Shown here in pieces: positions 13,580 through 24,470 of a stretch of 64,000 nt of DNA; position 1 is the first letter of the stretch; every line of letters starts with the position of its first letter. The notes under the pieces are model-generated. The model was not told the origin of the DNA. It worked only from the letters and a program-made list of their open reading frames with translations, and ran no database searches. The stretch is from Marinobacter sp. HL-58. GTDB taxonomy: Bacteria; Pseudomonadota; Gammaproteobacteria; Pseudomonadales; Oleiphilaceae. Both the position numbers and the translations under genes were made by a program. The DNA lies in assembly GCF_001314605.1 (NCBI RefSeq), contig NZ_LIHP01000016.1, forward strand, positions 62,001 through 126,000, written 5' to 3'.

Positions 13580-14371
13580 TCAGCGGATGATGCCGCGGTC
13601 TGCACCGCGAAGGGATTCAATCAGCGGCTGCACTTCGGGGATGTCGGAGTAGGCTTTTTCCAGTTCCTCAACGGCCTGTTCAGTGGTCAGGCCCTGGCGG
13701 TAGATCACCTTGTAGGCACGGCGAAGAACCAGCAAGGCTTCCTTGCTGAACCCACGGCGCCGCAACCCTTCCACGTTCATGCCAAAGGGCTGGGCCGACT
13801 GGCCGCTGGCCATGATGTAGGCAGGAATATCCTTGAGCACAATGCTGCCGCCGGCACTCATGCTGTGGGTGCCAATATGGCAGAACTGGTGAACCATGGT
13901 GCCGCCGCCCAGTATGGCAAAGTCGCCAACGGATACATGCCCGGCCAGGGTGGCGCAATTGGCAAGAATCGTGTTGTTGCCAATAATGCAGTCGTGGGCC
14001 ACATGCACGTAGGCCATCAGCAGGTTGCCGTTGCCGATACTGGTTTCACCGCGGTCCTGTACGGTTCCCCGGTGAATGGTGCAATTCTCGCGGATGATGT
14101 TGTCGTTACCGATAACCAGTGTGGTGGGTTCGCCGGCGTATTTCTTGTCCTGGCATTCCTCACCCACGCTCGAGAACTGGAAGATGCGGTTATTGCGGCC
14201 AATTCTGGTGGGGCCCTTGATCACAACATGGGACATGATTTCGGTGCCCTCACCGATCTCCACGTCCGGGCCAATATAGCTCCAGGGGCCGACAGTTACG
14301 TTGTCAGCCAGCCTGGCGGACGGATCCACGATCGCCTGAGGATGGACTCCCGACCATTCTTTTGTCGCCAT
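13580..14371 (-). CDS. lpxA: UDP-N-acetylglucosamine acyltransferase
   Basis: A 263-residue left-handed beta-helix acyltransferase, first step of lipid A synthesis, moving a hydroxyacyl chain from acyl carrier protein to the 3-OH of UDP-GlcNAc. Hexapeptide repeats run from VDPSARLADNVTVGPWSYI to about residue 190. MAYVHVAHDCIIGNN contains the catalytic His, and GMNVEGLRRRGFS is the start of the C-terminal helical bundle. The ATG overlaps the fabZ stop, giving the classic lpxD-fabZ-lpxA-lpxB order. Confidence 0.97.
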   Translation of the reverse strand: MATKEWSGVHPQAIVDPSARLADNVTVGPWSYIGPDVEIGEGTEIMSHVVIKGPTRIGRNNRIFQFSSVGEECQDKKYAGEPTTLVIGNDNIIRENCTIHRGTVQDRGETSIGNGNLLMAYVHVAHDCIIGNNTILANCATLAGHVSVGDFAILGGGTMVHQFCHIGTHSMSAGGSIVLKDIPAYIMASGQSAQPFGMNVEGLRRRGFSKEALLVLRRAYKVIYRQGLTTEQAVEELEKAYSDIPEVQPLIESLRGADRGIIR

Positions 14372-14808
14372 CAGACTTCTCTCTCAGCGGTCAGTATTTC
14401 TGCCACACAGACAACTTCGTCATCTACCAGTGCGCGGCATTCGAATTTGTAGATTCCACGTTTACCAGAGATCATCCGGGACTCCATGCTCAGCCTGTCT
14501 CCGGGTATCACAGGGCGCTTGAAACGCGCCTTGCTGGAACCAGCCAGGTATTGTACCACGCCGTCCGATGGCTTCCGCCCAACCGTCACAAACCCCAGAA
14601 CGCCCGAAAGCTGAGCCATGGCCTCGATAATCAATACGCCCGGCATGATCGGATTATTCGGGAAATGGCCGGTAAAAAAAGGCTCATTCAGGGAAATATT
14701 CTTGTAGCCCTTGATGAATTGCCCCTTTTCCACCTCGGTAACCCGGTCAACCAGCAGGAACGGGTAACGATGGGGCAGGTATTCCATGATTTCATCGATG
14801 TACATCAT
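14371..14808 (-). CDS. fabZ: 3-hydroxyacyl-ACP dehydratase
   Basis: A 145-residue hot-dog fold dehydratase of fatty-acid elongation. The active site is His48 in [15 protein letters not shown] and Glu62 in [24 protein letters not shown] near the N-terminus is the family signature. It removes water from 3-hydroxyacyl-ACP and so competes with LpxA/LpxD for the same hydroxyacyl pool, which explains its place between lpxD and lpxA. Two Met codons open the frame; either may start. Confidence 0.97.
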   Translation of the reverse strand: MMYIDEIMEYLPHRYPFLLVDRVTEVEKGQFIKGYKNISLNEPFFTGHFPNNPIMPGVLIIEAMAQLSGVLGFVTVGRKPSDGVVQYLAGSSKARFKRPVIPGDRLSMESRMISGKRGIYKFECRALVDDEVVCVAEILTAEREV

Positions 14809-14819
14809 CAGTAACGGCC

Positions 14820-15845
14820 TCAGCCTTCTATTTTCTTTTCCAGTTCTTTTAGCCGACGCGCCATGGCATCAAGCTGACGAAATCGCACGGCGTTCTTTCG
14901 CCATTGCCGATTGGTATCGGCGCTGGTTCCGGACGAGTAAACGCCGGGCTCCCGGATATCTCCGGTAACCAGTGTCATGCCGGTCAGGTGAACCTGATCG
15001 GCAATCGTAAGATGACCTGCCACTCCCGAGGCGCCGCCAAACACGCAGTGGCTGCCAATACGGGTACTGCCGGCAATGCCGACCATTGCCGCCATGGCAC
15101 TGTGATCACCAATACTGACGTTGTGTGCTATCTGAATGAGATTGTCGAGCTTTACCCCATCTCCGATCACGGTGTCGTCGAGCGCACCGCGATCGATGGT
15201 GGTGTTTGCCCCCACCTCTACATCGTCGCCCAGCACCACCCGGCCTAGCTGCGCTATCCGGTGCCAGGCGCCTTTCTCGTTGGCAAATCCGAAACCGTCC
15301 GAGCCGATTACCGCGCCACTCAGAACATGGCATCGCTTGCCCATCACAATATCGTGCGCCAGCGTCACCCGCGGACGCAGCACAGAGAGCTCGCCAATGT
15401 TGCAGCGGGCACCAATGACACAACCGGCACCCACCACCACGTTCTCACCGATGATCGCATCAGCCTCGACAACCGCCTGGGGGCCGATACTGGCGCTCTT
15501 TGCAACCTGCGCGGAAGGATCAACCACCGCAGAGGCATGAATGCCCGGCTGTGGCACCGGTGCCGGATCGAACCAGTGGCTCAGGCGAGCATAACCAAAA
15601 TAGGGGTTGTCCAGTAACAGGACATTGGTGGGGCATTGATCAGCAACAGACGGCGAGACAATCACGGCAGAAGCCCTGGTGTCTGCCAGATAACGGGCAT
15701 ACGACGGGTTGGCCAGGAATGCTACCTGTCCCGGCACAGCCGCCTGCAACGTGGCCAGCCCCTCGATTTCCGTTTCGGGGTTGCCTCTGAGCTCTGCCCC
15801 GAGCTCAGAGGCAATGTCGCCAAGCCGGTACGAACGCTTTGTCAT
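14820..15845 (-). CDS. lpxD: UDP-3-O-acylglucosamine N-acyltransferase
   Basis: The third lipid A step: N-acylation of UDP-3-O-acylglucosamine using hydroxyacyl-ACP. An N-terminal uridine-binding domain ([13 protein letters not shown] to about residue 100) precedes a long hexapeptide beta-helix. [19 protein letters not shown] contains the catalytic His. A GTG at 15857 lies in frame, but GTGGAG at that point is the ribosome site for the ATG at 15845, so the shorter 341-residue form ([10 protein letters not shown]) is preferred. Confidence 0.96.
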   Translation of the reverse strand: MTKRSYRLGDIASELGAELRGNPETEIEGLATLQAAVPGQVAFLANPSYARYLADTRASAVIVSPSVADQCPTNVLLLDNPYFGYARLSHWFDPAPVPQPGIHASAVVDPSAQVAKSASIGPQAVVEADAIIGENVVVGAGCVIGARCNIGELSVLRPRVTLAHDIVMGKRCHVLSGAVIGSDGFGFANEKGAWHRIAQLGRVVLGDDVEVGANTTIDRGALDDTVIGDGVKLDNLIQIAHNVSIGDHSAMAAMVGIAGSTRIGSHCVFGGASGVAGHLTIADQVHLTGMTLVTGDIREPGVYSSGTSADTNRQWRKNAVRFRQLDAMARRLKELEKKIEG

Positions 15846-15896
15846 TATCAACTCCACAAAGTTTTTCCGGGCTGGCCATCGTCCGGCCCACCGTTA

Positions 15897-16394
15897 TCAG
15901 CGGTCCAGCTTCTCCAGGAGTTCATCCGTCAGGTTCATGTCTGGCTTGACGTACACCACGGCCTCGCTGGGCAGAATCAGGTCGAGGTCATGCTCTTCCA
16001 GCAGTTCCTTGACGGCTGCATCCACTTCCGGGCGGGCATCTTCCAGAAACTGCTGCTTGCGGTTGGCTACGGTGGAGTCCAGGCGCTGCTTGAGGAAGTT
16101 GAATTCCTTTACCTTCTCCTGGAATTCCGCCGTCATTTTGTTGCGCTCGGACTCATTCATCATCCCGCTGTCTTTTTCCAGACGCTCCTGGAGTTTACGG
16201 GCGGCCTCCTGGGCCTCCCTGACCTTTGCTTCCTCTCCGGAGAAATCCTGCTGCATCTTTTCGCTGAATGCCTTTGCATCACCGGAGGAGAACAGTGCCT
16301 GGCGCAGATCAACTACGCCGATACGGGTTTCCGCTGCAACTGTCGAAGTAGCCATCAGTGCAGCCAGGATTACGGCAATGGACAATCGGAACAT
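15897..16394 (-). CDS. skp: Periplasmic chaperone Skp/OmpH
   Basis: A 165-residue protein with a clear signal peptide (LSIAVILAALMATSTVAA, cleavage before ETRIG). Then RIGVVDLRQALFS is the beta-strand body, a long coiled-coil (about residues 45-125, rich in E/K/Q) forms the tentacle, and a C-terminal strand segment follows. Skp trimers hold unfolded outer-membrane proteins on their way to the Bam complex. It lies 50 bases after bamA, in the usual bamA-skp-lpxD order. Confidence 0.93.
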   Translation of the reverse strand: MFRLSIAVILAALMATSTVAAETRIGVVDLRQALFSSGDAKAFSEKMQQDFSGEEAKVREAQEAARKLQERLEKDSGMMNESERNKMTAEFQEKVKEFNFLKQRLDSTVANRKQQFLEDARPEVDAAVKELLEEHDLDLILPSEAVVYVKPDMNLTDELLEKLDR

Positions 16395-16444
16395 TTCTTT
16401 TCTCCTGTGTTTTTATTTATACCGCGTTTCCATTCGCTCTCTGA

Positions 16445-18763
16445 TCAGAATGTCTGCCCCAGGGAAAACTGGAATACCTGAGTATCATCGCCACTCTTGT
16501 CGTTCAGAGGCTTGGCAAGGCTGAATGCCAGCGGGCCAACCGCTGTTATCCACTGAAATCCTACACCGGCTGACAACCGTACTTCATCCAGTGCCGGGTC
16601 AAAATTACGGTCGGCATCAAACACCTGTCCCGCATCAACAAAGAACGCCGTTCTCATTGATCGGGTGTCGCCGGCAAACGGCGTGGGGAAGATCAGCTCA
16701 AGGCTGCCTTCTGTCAGCAGACTACCGCCGAACGGATCCTCATCGGATAAATCGTTTGGCGCGTTTGTGGCCTTCGGCCCCAACGAGTTTGCCTCGTAAC
16801 CGCGCACCGAGCCATAACCACCGGCATAGAAGTGTTCGTAGAACGGCATCACGCTGCGCCCGCTGTAACCATCACCATAGCCGATTTCGGAACGGGCACG
16901 GAACACCCATGTCTGATTGTCGTTGAACGGCTGGTAAAAGTCTGTTTTCTGATTCACTTTATAGAAAGTCAGATCACTGCCAGGTACAGCAACATCCGTG
17001 GACAGGGACAGGCTGTAGCCATCGGTTGGCAACACACCCCGGTTAAGGGTACTGCGGCGCCAGGAACCGAACAGGAAGTAGTTGTTGAAGTCGTTACCTT
17101 CTTCGTCGATGAAGGTTTTCACTTCTTCGGACGTGAAAGAGCCTGCCTTTATCTTGGAGAGTGTATAACCAAGACCGAAGTTGAGCCGGGTGACGTTGTC
17201 CGTCGGGTACCCGAAAGTAACCCGTCCGCCGTACTCATCGAGCAGGTAGGAGGAAATGTCCTGCTCTTCAAAATCCGTTTCGCGGGCGAAAACGCTGAAG
17301 CCCCGGCTTACACCATCCACCGTGTAATAAGGATCCTGGTAGGAGAAATTGGCGCTTTTTATAGACTCACTGACGTTAACGCCAAACGATAACCGCTTGC
17401 CACTACCAAAGAAGTTGTTCTCGGACACGTTGGCCCCGAGGATCACACCAGAGGCCTGAGAGAAGCCCACCGATGCTGAGAGGCTGCCCGTTGCCTGCTC
17501 TGATACCGAATAGTTTACGTCGACCATGTCGTCCGTACCCGGCACCGGCACGGTCTCCACATCCACGGTTTCGAAGAAGCCGAGCCGTTCGAGACGGGTT
17601 TTCGAGAATTCGATTCTGTCAGTGGAAGCCACACCGCCTTCCATCTGGGTCATTTCCTGGCGCAATACATCATCGCGGGTGGAAACGTTACCATCGAAAT
17701 TGACGCGCCTGACGTACGCCCGCTTGCCGGGCTCAACAAAGAAGGTGACCGATGCCGTGTCGTCCTCACCCGGCTCCGGCACCGCGTTGACGTTGGCAAA
17801 GGCATAGCCCTCACGGCCAAGACGACGAGACAGGGATTCGGAAATGGCGGTCATGCGGGAACGGGAAAATACATCGCCCTCTTCAATGGGAATCAGCTCT
17901 CGCAGTTCTTCCTCGTCTACAATGAGCTCACCCCGAAGATTGACTTCGGATACCGTGTACTGCGGCCCTTCATTGAGTGCTATGGCAATGAATACCTTCT
18001 TCTTGTCCGGTGAAATGGACACCTGGCTGGATTCAACGTTGAAGTCGATATAGCCCCGGTCGAGGTAGAAAGAGCGCAGGGACTCCAGGTCACCACTCAG
18101 GCGCTCGCGGGCGTACTTGTCGGAATTGGTAATCGAGTTCCACCAACTGGTGGTTTCAAGCTCGAACAGATCCAGCAGGGTTTCATCGTCGAAAGCTTCG
18201 TTACCAACAATGTTGAGATGCTGGATAGCGGCCACCGAGCCCTCGTTGATATCCAGCCGGATCGCAACCCGGTTGCGGGGAAGCTCTTCAGCGGTTGCCT
18301 TGACGCGGGCGTTGTAACGCCCCTGGCTGATGTATGACCGCAGAATCTCGAGCTCAAGCCGCTCCAGGGTGGCACGGCGAAACACCTGCCCTTCCTGCAG
18401 GCCGGCGCTGGATAGCGCTTCCATCAACATGTCGGTTTCAATGTTCTTGTTGCCGTCAATGTCAATGGAGGTGATCGACGGCCGCTCCTCGACAGTCAGA
18501 ATAAGCACACCACCGTCCCGACTGGCCTCGATATCGGTAAACAGACCAGTTCGAAACAGATCCTTGATGGCAGATGACAGCTCAAGTTCATCAACCGGCT
18601 CGCCAATGGATACCGGAAAGGCAGAGAACACCGTTCCTGCAGATACCCGCTGGAGACCCTCTACCTCAATATCGGATACGGTGAATTCATCAGCCAGAAC
18701 CGGTCTTATGGCGGAAGTGGCGACTGCCAAGCCTACAGCTAAATTCAGAAAAGAACGTCTCAT
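16445..18763 (-). CDS. bamA: Outer-membrane protein assembly factor BamA
   Basis: A 772-residue Omp85 protein. A signal peptide ends near ALAD-type ...VLADEFTV. Five POTRA domains (about 25-420) follow, with FTVSDIEVEGLQRVSAGTVF as the first. A 16-stranded barrel then ends in ...QFSLGQTF with the C-terminal Phe of outer-membrane barrels. VRGYEANSLGPK is the conserved VRGF/Y loop-6 motif. It inserts beta-barrel proteins and works with Skp, encoded next. Length and domain order are normal. Confidence 0.97.
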   Translation of the reverse strand: MRRSFLNLAVGLAVATSAIRPVLADEFTVSDIEVEGLQRVSAGTVFSAFPVSIGEPVDELELSSAIKDLFRTGLFTDIEASRDGGVLILTVEERPSITSIDIDGNKNIETDMLMEALSSAGLQEGQVFRRATLERLELEILRSYISQGRYNARVKATAEELPRNRVAIRLDINEGSVAAIQHLNIVGNEAFDDETLLDLFELETTSWWNSITNSDKYARERLSGDLESLRSFYLDRGYIDFNVESSQVSISPDKKKVFIAIALNEGPQYTVSEVNLRGELIVDEEELRELIPIEEGDVFSRSRMTAISESLSRRLGREGYAFANVNAVPEPGEDDTASVTFFVEPGKRAYVRRVNFDGNVSTRDDVLRQEMTQMEGGVASTDRIEFSKTRLERLGFFETVDVETVPVPGTDDMVDVNYSVSEQATGSLSASVGFSQASGVILGANVSENNFFGSGKRLSFGVNVSESIKSANFSYQDPYYTVDGVSRGFSVFARETDFEEQDISSYLLDEYGGRVTFGYPTDNVTRLNFGLGYTLSKIKAGSFTSEEVKTFIDEEGNDFNNYFLFGSWRRSTLNRGVLPTDGYSLSLSTDVAVPGSDLTFYKVNQKTDFYQPFNDNQTWVFRARSEIGYGDGYSGRSVMPFYEHFYAGGYGSVRGYEANSLGPKATNAPNDLSDEDPFGGSLLTEGSLELIFPTPFAGDTRSMRTAFFVDAGQVFDADRNFDPALDEVRLSAGVGFQWITAVGPLAFSLAKPLNDKSGDDTQVFQFSLGQTF

Positions 18764-18806
18764 TCAATAATTTCGCCTGTTGATGCGCGTAAGGAGTTCG
18801 CAATTC

Positions 18807-20156
18807 TCACAACCGCATCAGGTCGTTGTAAAGTGCAAACACCATTAATGTGAGGATCATTGCCATACCAATACGTAATCCAAAAGCCTGTGCCTGTTCG
18901 GAAAGCGGCTTTCTGCGGATGGCTTCGATGGTGTAATAAACAATGTGCCCACCATCCAGAACCGGCACTGGCAAAAGATTCAGCACTCCCAGGCTGACAC
19001 TGAGGTAGGCAAGAAAGCGTACAAAATCTTCGAAGCCCGAACTTACACTGGCTTCGGCTATCCTTGCAATGGTAATCGGGCCGCTGAGGTTAGTGGGGGA
19101 AAGCAGGCCGGTCACCATTTTCTTGATGGCCACCAGGGTCAGCCTGGTGTCGCCCCAGGTTTCTGACATGGCATTGGGAATTGCAGCCAGGGGGCCATAA
19201 CTGACATCCCGGAGCACTTCGTCAGGCCAGGTCACTTCCTTGACACCGGCGCCTACCAGGCCCGTGACGGTTCCGTCGTCAGCCCGGTTTTCTGCTGGCG
19301 TCACCTCAATCTGCCGGCTGCTGCCTTCCCGTTCTACCGTGAGCTCCAGCGGTTTTTCGGGGGATTCACGAATGAATTCCACCAGCTCGAACCAGTCAGC
19401 GACCGGCTCTCCATCCACGGCAACCACCCGGTCTCCGCTCTTCAGGCCTGCAGCCTCAGCCCTTCCCCCGGCTGCAATCTCCCCCAGCACCGGTGGCACG
19501 TCGGGCCGCCAGGGGGTAACACCGAATTCACCCAATGGATCTGGATCCTTGTCACTGAGGCGCCAACCTTCGAGAGAGCCGGTCACAGTACCACGGCTGC
19601 CATCCCGGGATACATCAATGGTTATCTCGCCAAACTCACCGGTACGCTCGAGCAGGCGCATGTTCACATCGCGCCAGGACGTTACCCGATGGCCATCCAC
19701 CTCATGGATTTCCATCCCGGAGGCAAGCCCTATTCGGTCAGCCACGCTTCCTTCATTGACGTCTCCGACAATGGGGGCAACCGTAGTGAAACCCACAACA
19801 CTGAGCAGCCAGTATGCAAAGATGGCAAAAAGGAAATTGGCTATGGGCCCTGCCGCTGCAATGGCTATGCGTTTTGAGGGCGGCTTGGAGTTGAAGGCCA
19901 GGTGTTTCTGATCTTCCGGAACGGGGCCTTCCCGCTCATCCAGCATCTTTACATAACCGCCGAGCGGGATGGCGGCCACGGCGAACTCGGTACCCTGGCG
20001 GTCGTACCAGGAATACAGCGGCTTGCCAAAACCCACGGAAAACCGCAGCACCTTCACCCCACAGCGCCGTGCCACCCAGAAGTGACCGAACTCGTGGAGG
20101 GTAACCAGAATGCCCAGCGTCAGTACCAGCGCCAGTATGGTTTCAACTAGTTGCAT
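18807..20156 (-). CDS. rseP: Site-2 protease RseP
   Basis: A 449-residue intramembrane zinc metalloprotease. His21, Glu22 and His25 of LHEFGHFWVARR bind and activate zinc in the first membrane segment. Two PDZ domains lie at about 120-310. LPVPVLDGGH near residue 400 holds the third zinc ligand. It cuts anti-sigma factor RseA (and remnant signal peptides), linking envelope stress to sigma E. The place between dxr and bamA is conserved in gammaproteobacteria. Confidence 0.96.
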   Translation of the reverse strand: MQLVETILALVLTLGILVTLHEFGHFWVARRCGVKVLRFSVGFGKPLYSWYDRQGTEFAVAAIPLGGYVKMLDEREGPVPEDQKHLAFNSKPPSKRIAIAAAGPIANFLFAIFAYWLLSVVGFTTVAPIVGDVNEGSVADRIGLASGMEIHEVDGHRVTSWRDVNMRLLERTGEFGEITIDVSRDGSRGTVTGSLEGWRLSDKDPDPLGEFGVTPWRPDVPPVLGEIAAGGRAEAAGLKSGDRVVAVDGEPVADWFELVEFIRESPEKPLELTVEREGSSRQIEVTPAENRADDGTVTGLVGAGVKEVTWPDEVLRDVSYGPLAAIPNAMSETWGDTRLTLVAIKKMVTGLLSPTNLSGPITIARIAEASVSSGFEDFVRFLAYLSVSLGVLNLLPVPVLDGGHIVYYTIEAIRRKPLSEQAQAFGLRIGMAMILTLMVFALYNDLMRL

Positions 20157-20204
20157 AGTGTTCTCTGTTGAATTTGATCAGCTCGCCAGTCGAGCCCGAC
20201 TGTA

Positions 20205-21398
20205 TCAGACAGCCAGCCCGAGGATCTGTTCCCGGGCTACAGAGCGGGCTTCAGCGTCCTTGGCAAAAATGGTATCGAAACTGTCCGCCGGCACAACATC
20301 GATCATAGCCAGAGCCCGCTCTATGATAACGGGAATATCGGCAAAACCCACCTTACCGGCCAGAAACGCTGCTACCGCCTCTTCGTTGGCTGCATTCAGC
20401 ACGGCCGGCGCGGTTCCACCCTGCTGAAAGGCCTCGGCTGCCAGCCGGAGACAGGGGAAGCGCTCCAGGTCCGGCCTTTCAAAGTTGAACTGCCCGATGC
20501 GGAAAAGATCCAGGGGCGCTACGCCGGCATCGATTCGTTCGGGCCAGGCCAGTCCATTGGCGATCGGGGTACGCATATCGGGGCTGCCCAGCTGGGCAAG
20601 TACCGAGCCATCGGCATACTCCACCATGGAATGGATGATGCTCTCCGGGTGCACGTGCACTTCGATCATGTCCGGAGTGGTATTGAACAGCCAGCACGCC
20701 TCAATCAACTCCAGCCCTTTGTTCATCAGAGTTGCGGAGTCCACCGAGATTTTCTGGCCCATGGACCAGTTGGGATGGGCACAGGCCTCTGCCGGCAGGA
20801 CATGGCGCAGAGCTTCGGCAGAATGGGTACGGAAAGGGCCACCGGATGCCGTCAGCAGAATACGGGTGATGCCAGCGGCGCCTGTATCGCGGATCCTGTC
20901 CGCTGGCATGCACTGGAAAATGGCGTTGTGCTCGCTGTCGATGGGCAGCACTTCTGCACCTGAGGCAGTGACGGCATCCATGAACAGCTTGCCGGACATC
21001 ACCAGTGCCTCTTTATTGGCCAGCAGCACCCGCTTGCCGGCCCGGACAGCGGCCAGTGTGGGAGGCAGGCCCGCGGCACCAACAATGGCGGCCATGACCG
21101 TATCCGCACCCGGGTCTGCGGCAACTTCGCCAAGGGCCTGTGTTCCACTGAGAACCGTCACCGACGGCAGGCCGGAAAGCGCTGCAGACAACGCCCCGGC
21201 CGCTGCCTCATCCGCCATCACGGCATAGCGCGGGCGAAATTCATGGCACAGCCCGGCCATAACTTCAACACTGGTGCTGGCCGTAAGCGCAAAGACCGAA
21301 AAGCGATCCGGGTGGCGGCGTATGACATCAAGCGTGCTCAGGCCTATGGACCCGGTGGCACCCAGTATCGTGATGCTTCGCTTCACGATGGTCACCAT
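20205..21398 (-). CDS. dxr: 1-deoxy-D-xylulose-5-phosphate reductoisomerase
   Basis: A 397-residue enzyme of the MEP isoprenoid pathway, converting DXP to MEP with [24 protein letters not shown] is the NADPH site, [15 protein letters not shown] the hinge, [14 protein letters not shown] the metal-binding Asp/Glu and [19 protein letters not shown] the substrate lid. The frame stays open far upstream (to 21782), but that part overlaps cdsA and is not protein-like. The ATG at 21398 overlaps the cdsA stop by 7 bases and gives the family length. Confidence 0.97.
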   Translation of the reverse strand: MVTIVKRSITILGATGSIGLSTLDVIRRHPDRFSVFALTASTSVEVMAGLCHEFRPRYAVMADEAAAGALSAALSGLPSVTVLSGTQALGEVAADPGADTVMAAIVGAAGLPPTLAAVRAGKRVLLANKEALVMSGKLFMDAVTASGAEVLPIDSEHNAIFQCMPADRIRDTGAAGITRILLTASGGPFRTHSAEALRHVLPAEACAHPNWSMGQKISVDSATLMNKGLELIEACWLFNTTPDMIEVHVHPESIIHSMVEYADGSVLAQLGSPDMRTPIANGLAWPERIDAGVAPLDLFRIGQFNFERPDLERFPCLRLAAEAFQQGGTAPAVLNAANEEAVAAFLAGKVGFADIPVIIERALAMIDVVPADSFDTIFAKDAEARSVAREQILGLAV

Positions 21399-22231
21399 TG
21401 CCCCGCAGTCAGCCAGCCGAGCAGCGTGATCATCAGTGCAAAGACCGGGATGGCCGCCGTCAGGCTGTCGATACGGTCCATGATGCCACCGTGTCCGGGT
21501 AACAGCCCGCTGCTGTCCTTGATACCACGGAAACGTTTGAGCATGCTTTCCAGAAGGTCTCCCAGCACGGATACCAGGCCGGTGACAAGGCTGGCGACAA
21601 CCAGCAGAAGAGACTGAGTAACGGTAGCCGAGGCCAGCGTACTGACAATGACAGCAAATACGGCAACCGCAGCCAGACCACCCCAGACGCCCGCCCAGGA
21701 CTTGCCGGGGCTGACTCGCGGTGCCAGCTTGGCCTTGCCGAATGCGCGGCCGGCGAAGTAGGCCCCGATATCGGCAACCCACACCACGCAGAAAATATAG
21801 AGAATCACCAGCAGGTTGTTGGTGGTATCACCAAACTGGAAGCCACCGGTGCGTATATGGTTAAGCCCGACCCAGGCTGGCACCAGCACCAGAAGACCCA
21901 TAATAGCCCGGCCCGGCACACTGCCCCAGCGATCCGAACCGTCCGGGTAGCTTCTCACCAGCAGGAAACACAGAATCCACCAGACCAGAGCCAGCCAGAG
22001 AACAGCCACAGCCGGCACATTCAACAGTCCGTAGAGCACCGCCGCAACCAACAGGGCATAGGCAACACGGGCGGCCGGTGTCACCAGGCCGGACATATTG
22101 GCCCACTCCCAGGCGCCAATGGTAATGATGGCTCCGGTGAACAGCGCAAAGCCAAGGGGCGGCAGGAAGAAAATGCCACCAATGGCAATGGGTGCCAGTA
22201 TGAGCGCGGTAATAATACGGGTTTTAAGCAC
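21392..22231 (-). CDS. cdsA: Phosphatidate cytidylyltransferase
   Basis: An integral-membrane enzyme making CDP-diacylglycerol from phosphatidate and CTP. About eight hydrophobic segments are visible. The signature near the C-terminus is intact: [19 protein letters not shown] then [15 protein letters not shown]. The frame is open to 22321, but the first 30 residues are polar, overlap uppS and have no ribosome site. The GTG at 22231 ([13 protein letters not shown]) is the family start and lies 22 bases after the uppS stop, giving 279 residues. Start inferred. Confidence 0.94.
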   Translation of the reverse strand: MLKTRIITALILAPIAIGGIFFLPPLGFALFTGAIITIGAWEWANMSGLVTPAARVAYALLVAAVLYGLLNVPAVAVLWLALVWWILCFLLVRSYPDGSDRWGSVPGRAIMGLLVLVPAWVGLNHIRTGGFQFGDTTNNLLVILYIFCVVWVADIGAYFAGRAFGKAKLAPRVSPGKSWAGVWGGLAAVAVFAVIVSTLASATVTQSLLLVVASLVTGLVSVLGDLLESMLKRFRGIKDSSGLLPGHGGIMDRIDSLTAAIPVFALMITLLGWLTAGQW

Positions 22232-22253
22232 GATATCGTTCGCTATCTTGTCG

Positions 22254-23024
22254 TTATTGTTCCGACGAAACACTGGCAATCTGGTCATCGGTCTGACCAA
22301 ACCGGCGTTTTCGGCCCGCATACGCCTGTAGCGCCTGGCTCATTTCCTGTTCACGGAAATCAGGCCAGTAAACAGGAGAAAAGTACAGCTCGGTGTATGC
22401 CAGGTGCCAGAGCATGAAATTGCTGATGCGTTGCTCACCTGCGGTACGGATCATCAGATCCGGCATCGGCAGGTCGCCAATGGAGAGGTGCTGCTGTATC
22501 AGGTCGTCGGTGATGTCCGAGGGCGCCAGCTCACCCTTGCGCACTTTCTCCGCCACTTTGCGGCTGGCCTGGGTAATATCCCAGTGGCCACCATAGTTTG
22601 CGGCGATAACGAGGGTCATCCGCTTGTTGTCGCGGGTCAGCTCCTCGGCGCGGTTCATATGTTCCTGGAGGTTGGCACTGAACGCCGTGCGATCGCCGAT
22701 AATACGCAGGCAGATATCATTGCGATGAAGCTTTTTCACTTCCCGCTCCAGGGCAAACAGGAACAGCCGCATCAGGGCCGACACTTCTTCTTCGGGCCGG
22801 CGCCAGTTCTCGCTTGAGAACGCGAAAAGTGTCAGTACCTCGACCCCTTCCCGGGCGCAGGTTTCCACCACTGACCGGACCGCCTTGACGCCCGCCTTAT
22901 GACCGGCAACGCCCTTCAATCGCCGGGCTTTGGCCCAGCGATTGTTTCCATCCATGATAATGGCCACATGCCGGGGCTGGCTGCCAGCCGATACCGGAAT
23001 CTCTGCGGATACACTTTCCGTCAT
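22254..23024 (-). CDS. uppS: Isoprenyl (undecaprenyl) diphosphate synthase
   Basis: A 256-residue cis-prenyltransferase making the C55 carrier for peptidoglycan and O-antigen. HVAIIMDGNNRWAK holds catalytic Asp25. FAFSSENWRRP and the late RTAGEQRISNFMLWH motif bind substrate; the latter has the Arg and Ser of the family motif. The ~15-residue N-terminal extension and the QTDDQIASVSSEQ tail are variable parts. It lies between frr and cdsA, as in E. coli. Confidence 0.96.
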   Translation of the reverse strand: MTESVSAEIPVSAGSQPRHVAIIMDGNNRWAKARRLKGVAGHKAGVKAVRSVVETCAREGVEVLTLFAFSSENWRRPEEEVSALMRLFLFALEREVKKLHRNDICLRIIGDRTAFSANLQEHMNRAEELTRDNKRMTLVIAANYGGHWDITQASRKVAEKVRKGELAPSDITDDLIQQHLSIGDLPMPDLMIRTAGEQRISNFMLWHLAYTELYFSPVYWPDFREQEMSQALQAYAGRKRRFGQTDDQIASVSSEQ

Positions 23025-23101
23025 GCAATCCCCTGTTCAGCCAGCACCCGGCAATACAACCGCCACTGACTGATCACGTTGCTGAAATTGACCGGCTGCA
23101 C

Positions 23102-23659
23102 TCAGACAGCCATCAGGTCCTCTTCCTTGGCCTTTAGCTGCTTCTCGATCTCGGCGATGTAGCGGTCAGTCAATTTCTGGATTTCCTCCTCACCGTAGCG
23201 CTCTTCATCTTCATTGATTTCCTTTTCCTTCAGCAGCTCTTTCAGCGTGCTGTTGGCGTCGCGACGGGCATTGCGAACAGACACACGGCCGTGCTCCGCG
23301 TCAGCCTTGGCCTGCTTGACCATTTCCTTGCGGGTTTCTTCGGTCAGCATCGGCATGGGAATGCGAATAACCTCACCGTTATTGGAAGGATTCAGGCCCA
23401 GATCCGACATCATGATTGCTTTCTCGATCTTCGGTAACAGCGGCTTCTCCCAGGGCGAGACGGCCAGGGTGCGGTTGTCTTCCACATTCACACTGGCCAC
23501 CTGCTTCAGCGGTGTTTCCTGGCCGTAATAGTCAACCATTACGCTGTCCAGGATGGAGGGGTGGGCACGACCGGTACGGATCTTGTTGAAAGCCGAGTTC
23601 AGGGACTCAAGGCTTTTCTTCATCTTCTTTTCGGCATCAGCTTTAATATCGTCAATCAC
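23102..23659 (-). CDS. frr: Ribosome recycling factor
   Basis: With EF-G it splits the post-termination ribosome. The tRNA-shaped fold is plain: [44 protein letters not shown] and ARRDAN. An ATG at 23686 is in frame, but the GTG at 23659 has CCGAGGA upstream and gives exactly the family's usual 185 residues, so it is preferred. It follows pyrH by 30 bases. Confidence 0.95.
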   Translation of the reverse strand: MIDDIKADAEKKMKKSLESLNSAFNKIRTGRAHPSILDSVMVDYYGQETPLKQVASVNVEDNRTLAVSPWEKPLLPKIEKAIMMSDLGLNPSNNGEVIRIPMPMLTEETRKEMVKQAKADAEHGRVSVRNARRDANSTLKELLKEKEINEDEERYGEEEIQKLTDRYIAEIEKQLKAKEEDLMAV

Positions 23660-23689
23660 TGCAGCATCCTCGGATTCATTGTTCAAAAA

Positions 23690-24418
23690 TTACTCAATCA
23701 GTGTGCCTTCCGACTCCCCGGTTACGATCCGGGTCAGCGCGCCGGCCCGGTTCATATCGAAGACCCGCAGAGGCATACCATGATCCCGGGCAAGACAGAT
23801 GGCGGTCAGGTCCATCACGCCCAGTTTCTTGTCCAGCACCTGATCGTAAGTCAGGTGATCATACTTCTCTGCCGTCGGGTCTTTGTAGGGATCTGCGGAA
23901 TACACCCCGTCAACCTTGGTGGCTTTCAGCACGGCATCAGCTTCAATCTCGATGCCCCGCAGGCAAGCCGCTGAATCGGTTGTGAAAAACGGATTACCTG
24001 TACCCGCACAGAAAATCACCACATCGCCGTCTTTCAGATCACGCACGGCACGGCGGCGGTCGTAATGCTCAACAATACCACTCATGGGGATAGCAGACAT
24101 AACCCGGGTGCGAATGTTGGAGCGCTCCAGGGCGTCTCTCATGGCCAGCCCGTTCATCACGGTTGCCAGCATCCCCATGTGGTCACCAGTCACCCTGTCC
24201 ATGCCGGCAGCGTTCAAAGCAGCACCACGGAACAGGTTGCCACCCCCGATCACCAGTCCTACCTGAACACCAATACCAATGAGGGAGCCAATATCCAGCG
24301 CCATACGGTCGAGTACTTTGGGATCAATACCGAAATCATGATCACCCATCAGGGCTTCGCCACTGAGCTTGAGCAGAACACGTTTATATCTGGGCTGGGT
24401 ATTGGAAGACTTCGGCAT
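23690..24418 (-). CDS. pyrH: UMP kinase
   Basis: A 242-residue amino-acid-kinase-fold enzyme phosphorylating UMP to UDP with ATP; the hexamer is usually activated by GTP and inhibited by [18 protein letters not shown] is the phosphate loop, [10 protein letters not shown] the UMP site, and [19 protein letters not shown] and YSADP nucleotide contacts. AAGGGGATC before the ATG at 24418 decides the start; the open frame further upstream runs through a hairpin region. The long leader hairpin (24471-24520) lies between tsf and this gene. Confidence 0.96.
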   Translation of the reverse strand: MPKSSNTQPRYKRVLLKLSGEALMGDHDFGIDPKVLDRMALDIGSLIGIGVQVGLVIGGGNLFRGAALNAAGMDRVTGDHMGMLATVMNGLAMRDALERSNIRTRVMSAIPMSGIVEHYDRRRAVRDLKDGDVVIFCAGTGNPFFTTDSAACLRGIEIEADAVLKATKVDGVYSADPYKDPTAEKYDHLTYDQVLDKKLGVMDLTAICLARDHGMPLRVFDMNRAGALTRIVTGESEGTLIE

Positions 24419-24470
24419 GAGGATCCCCTTCTTGGTGTCTGGCTTGGTGTCTGGCAGGACAAGCTTCTCA

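Noticed and set aside
12451..13590. 379-residue plus-strand frame opposite lpxB
   Set aside because: Gln/His-rich antisense shadow of lpxB.
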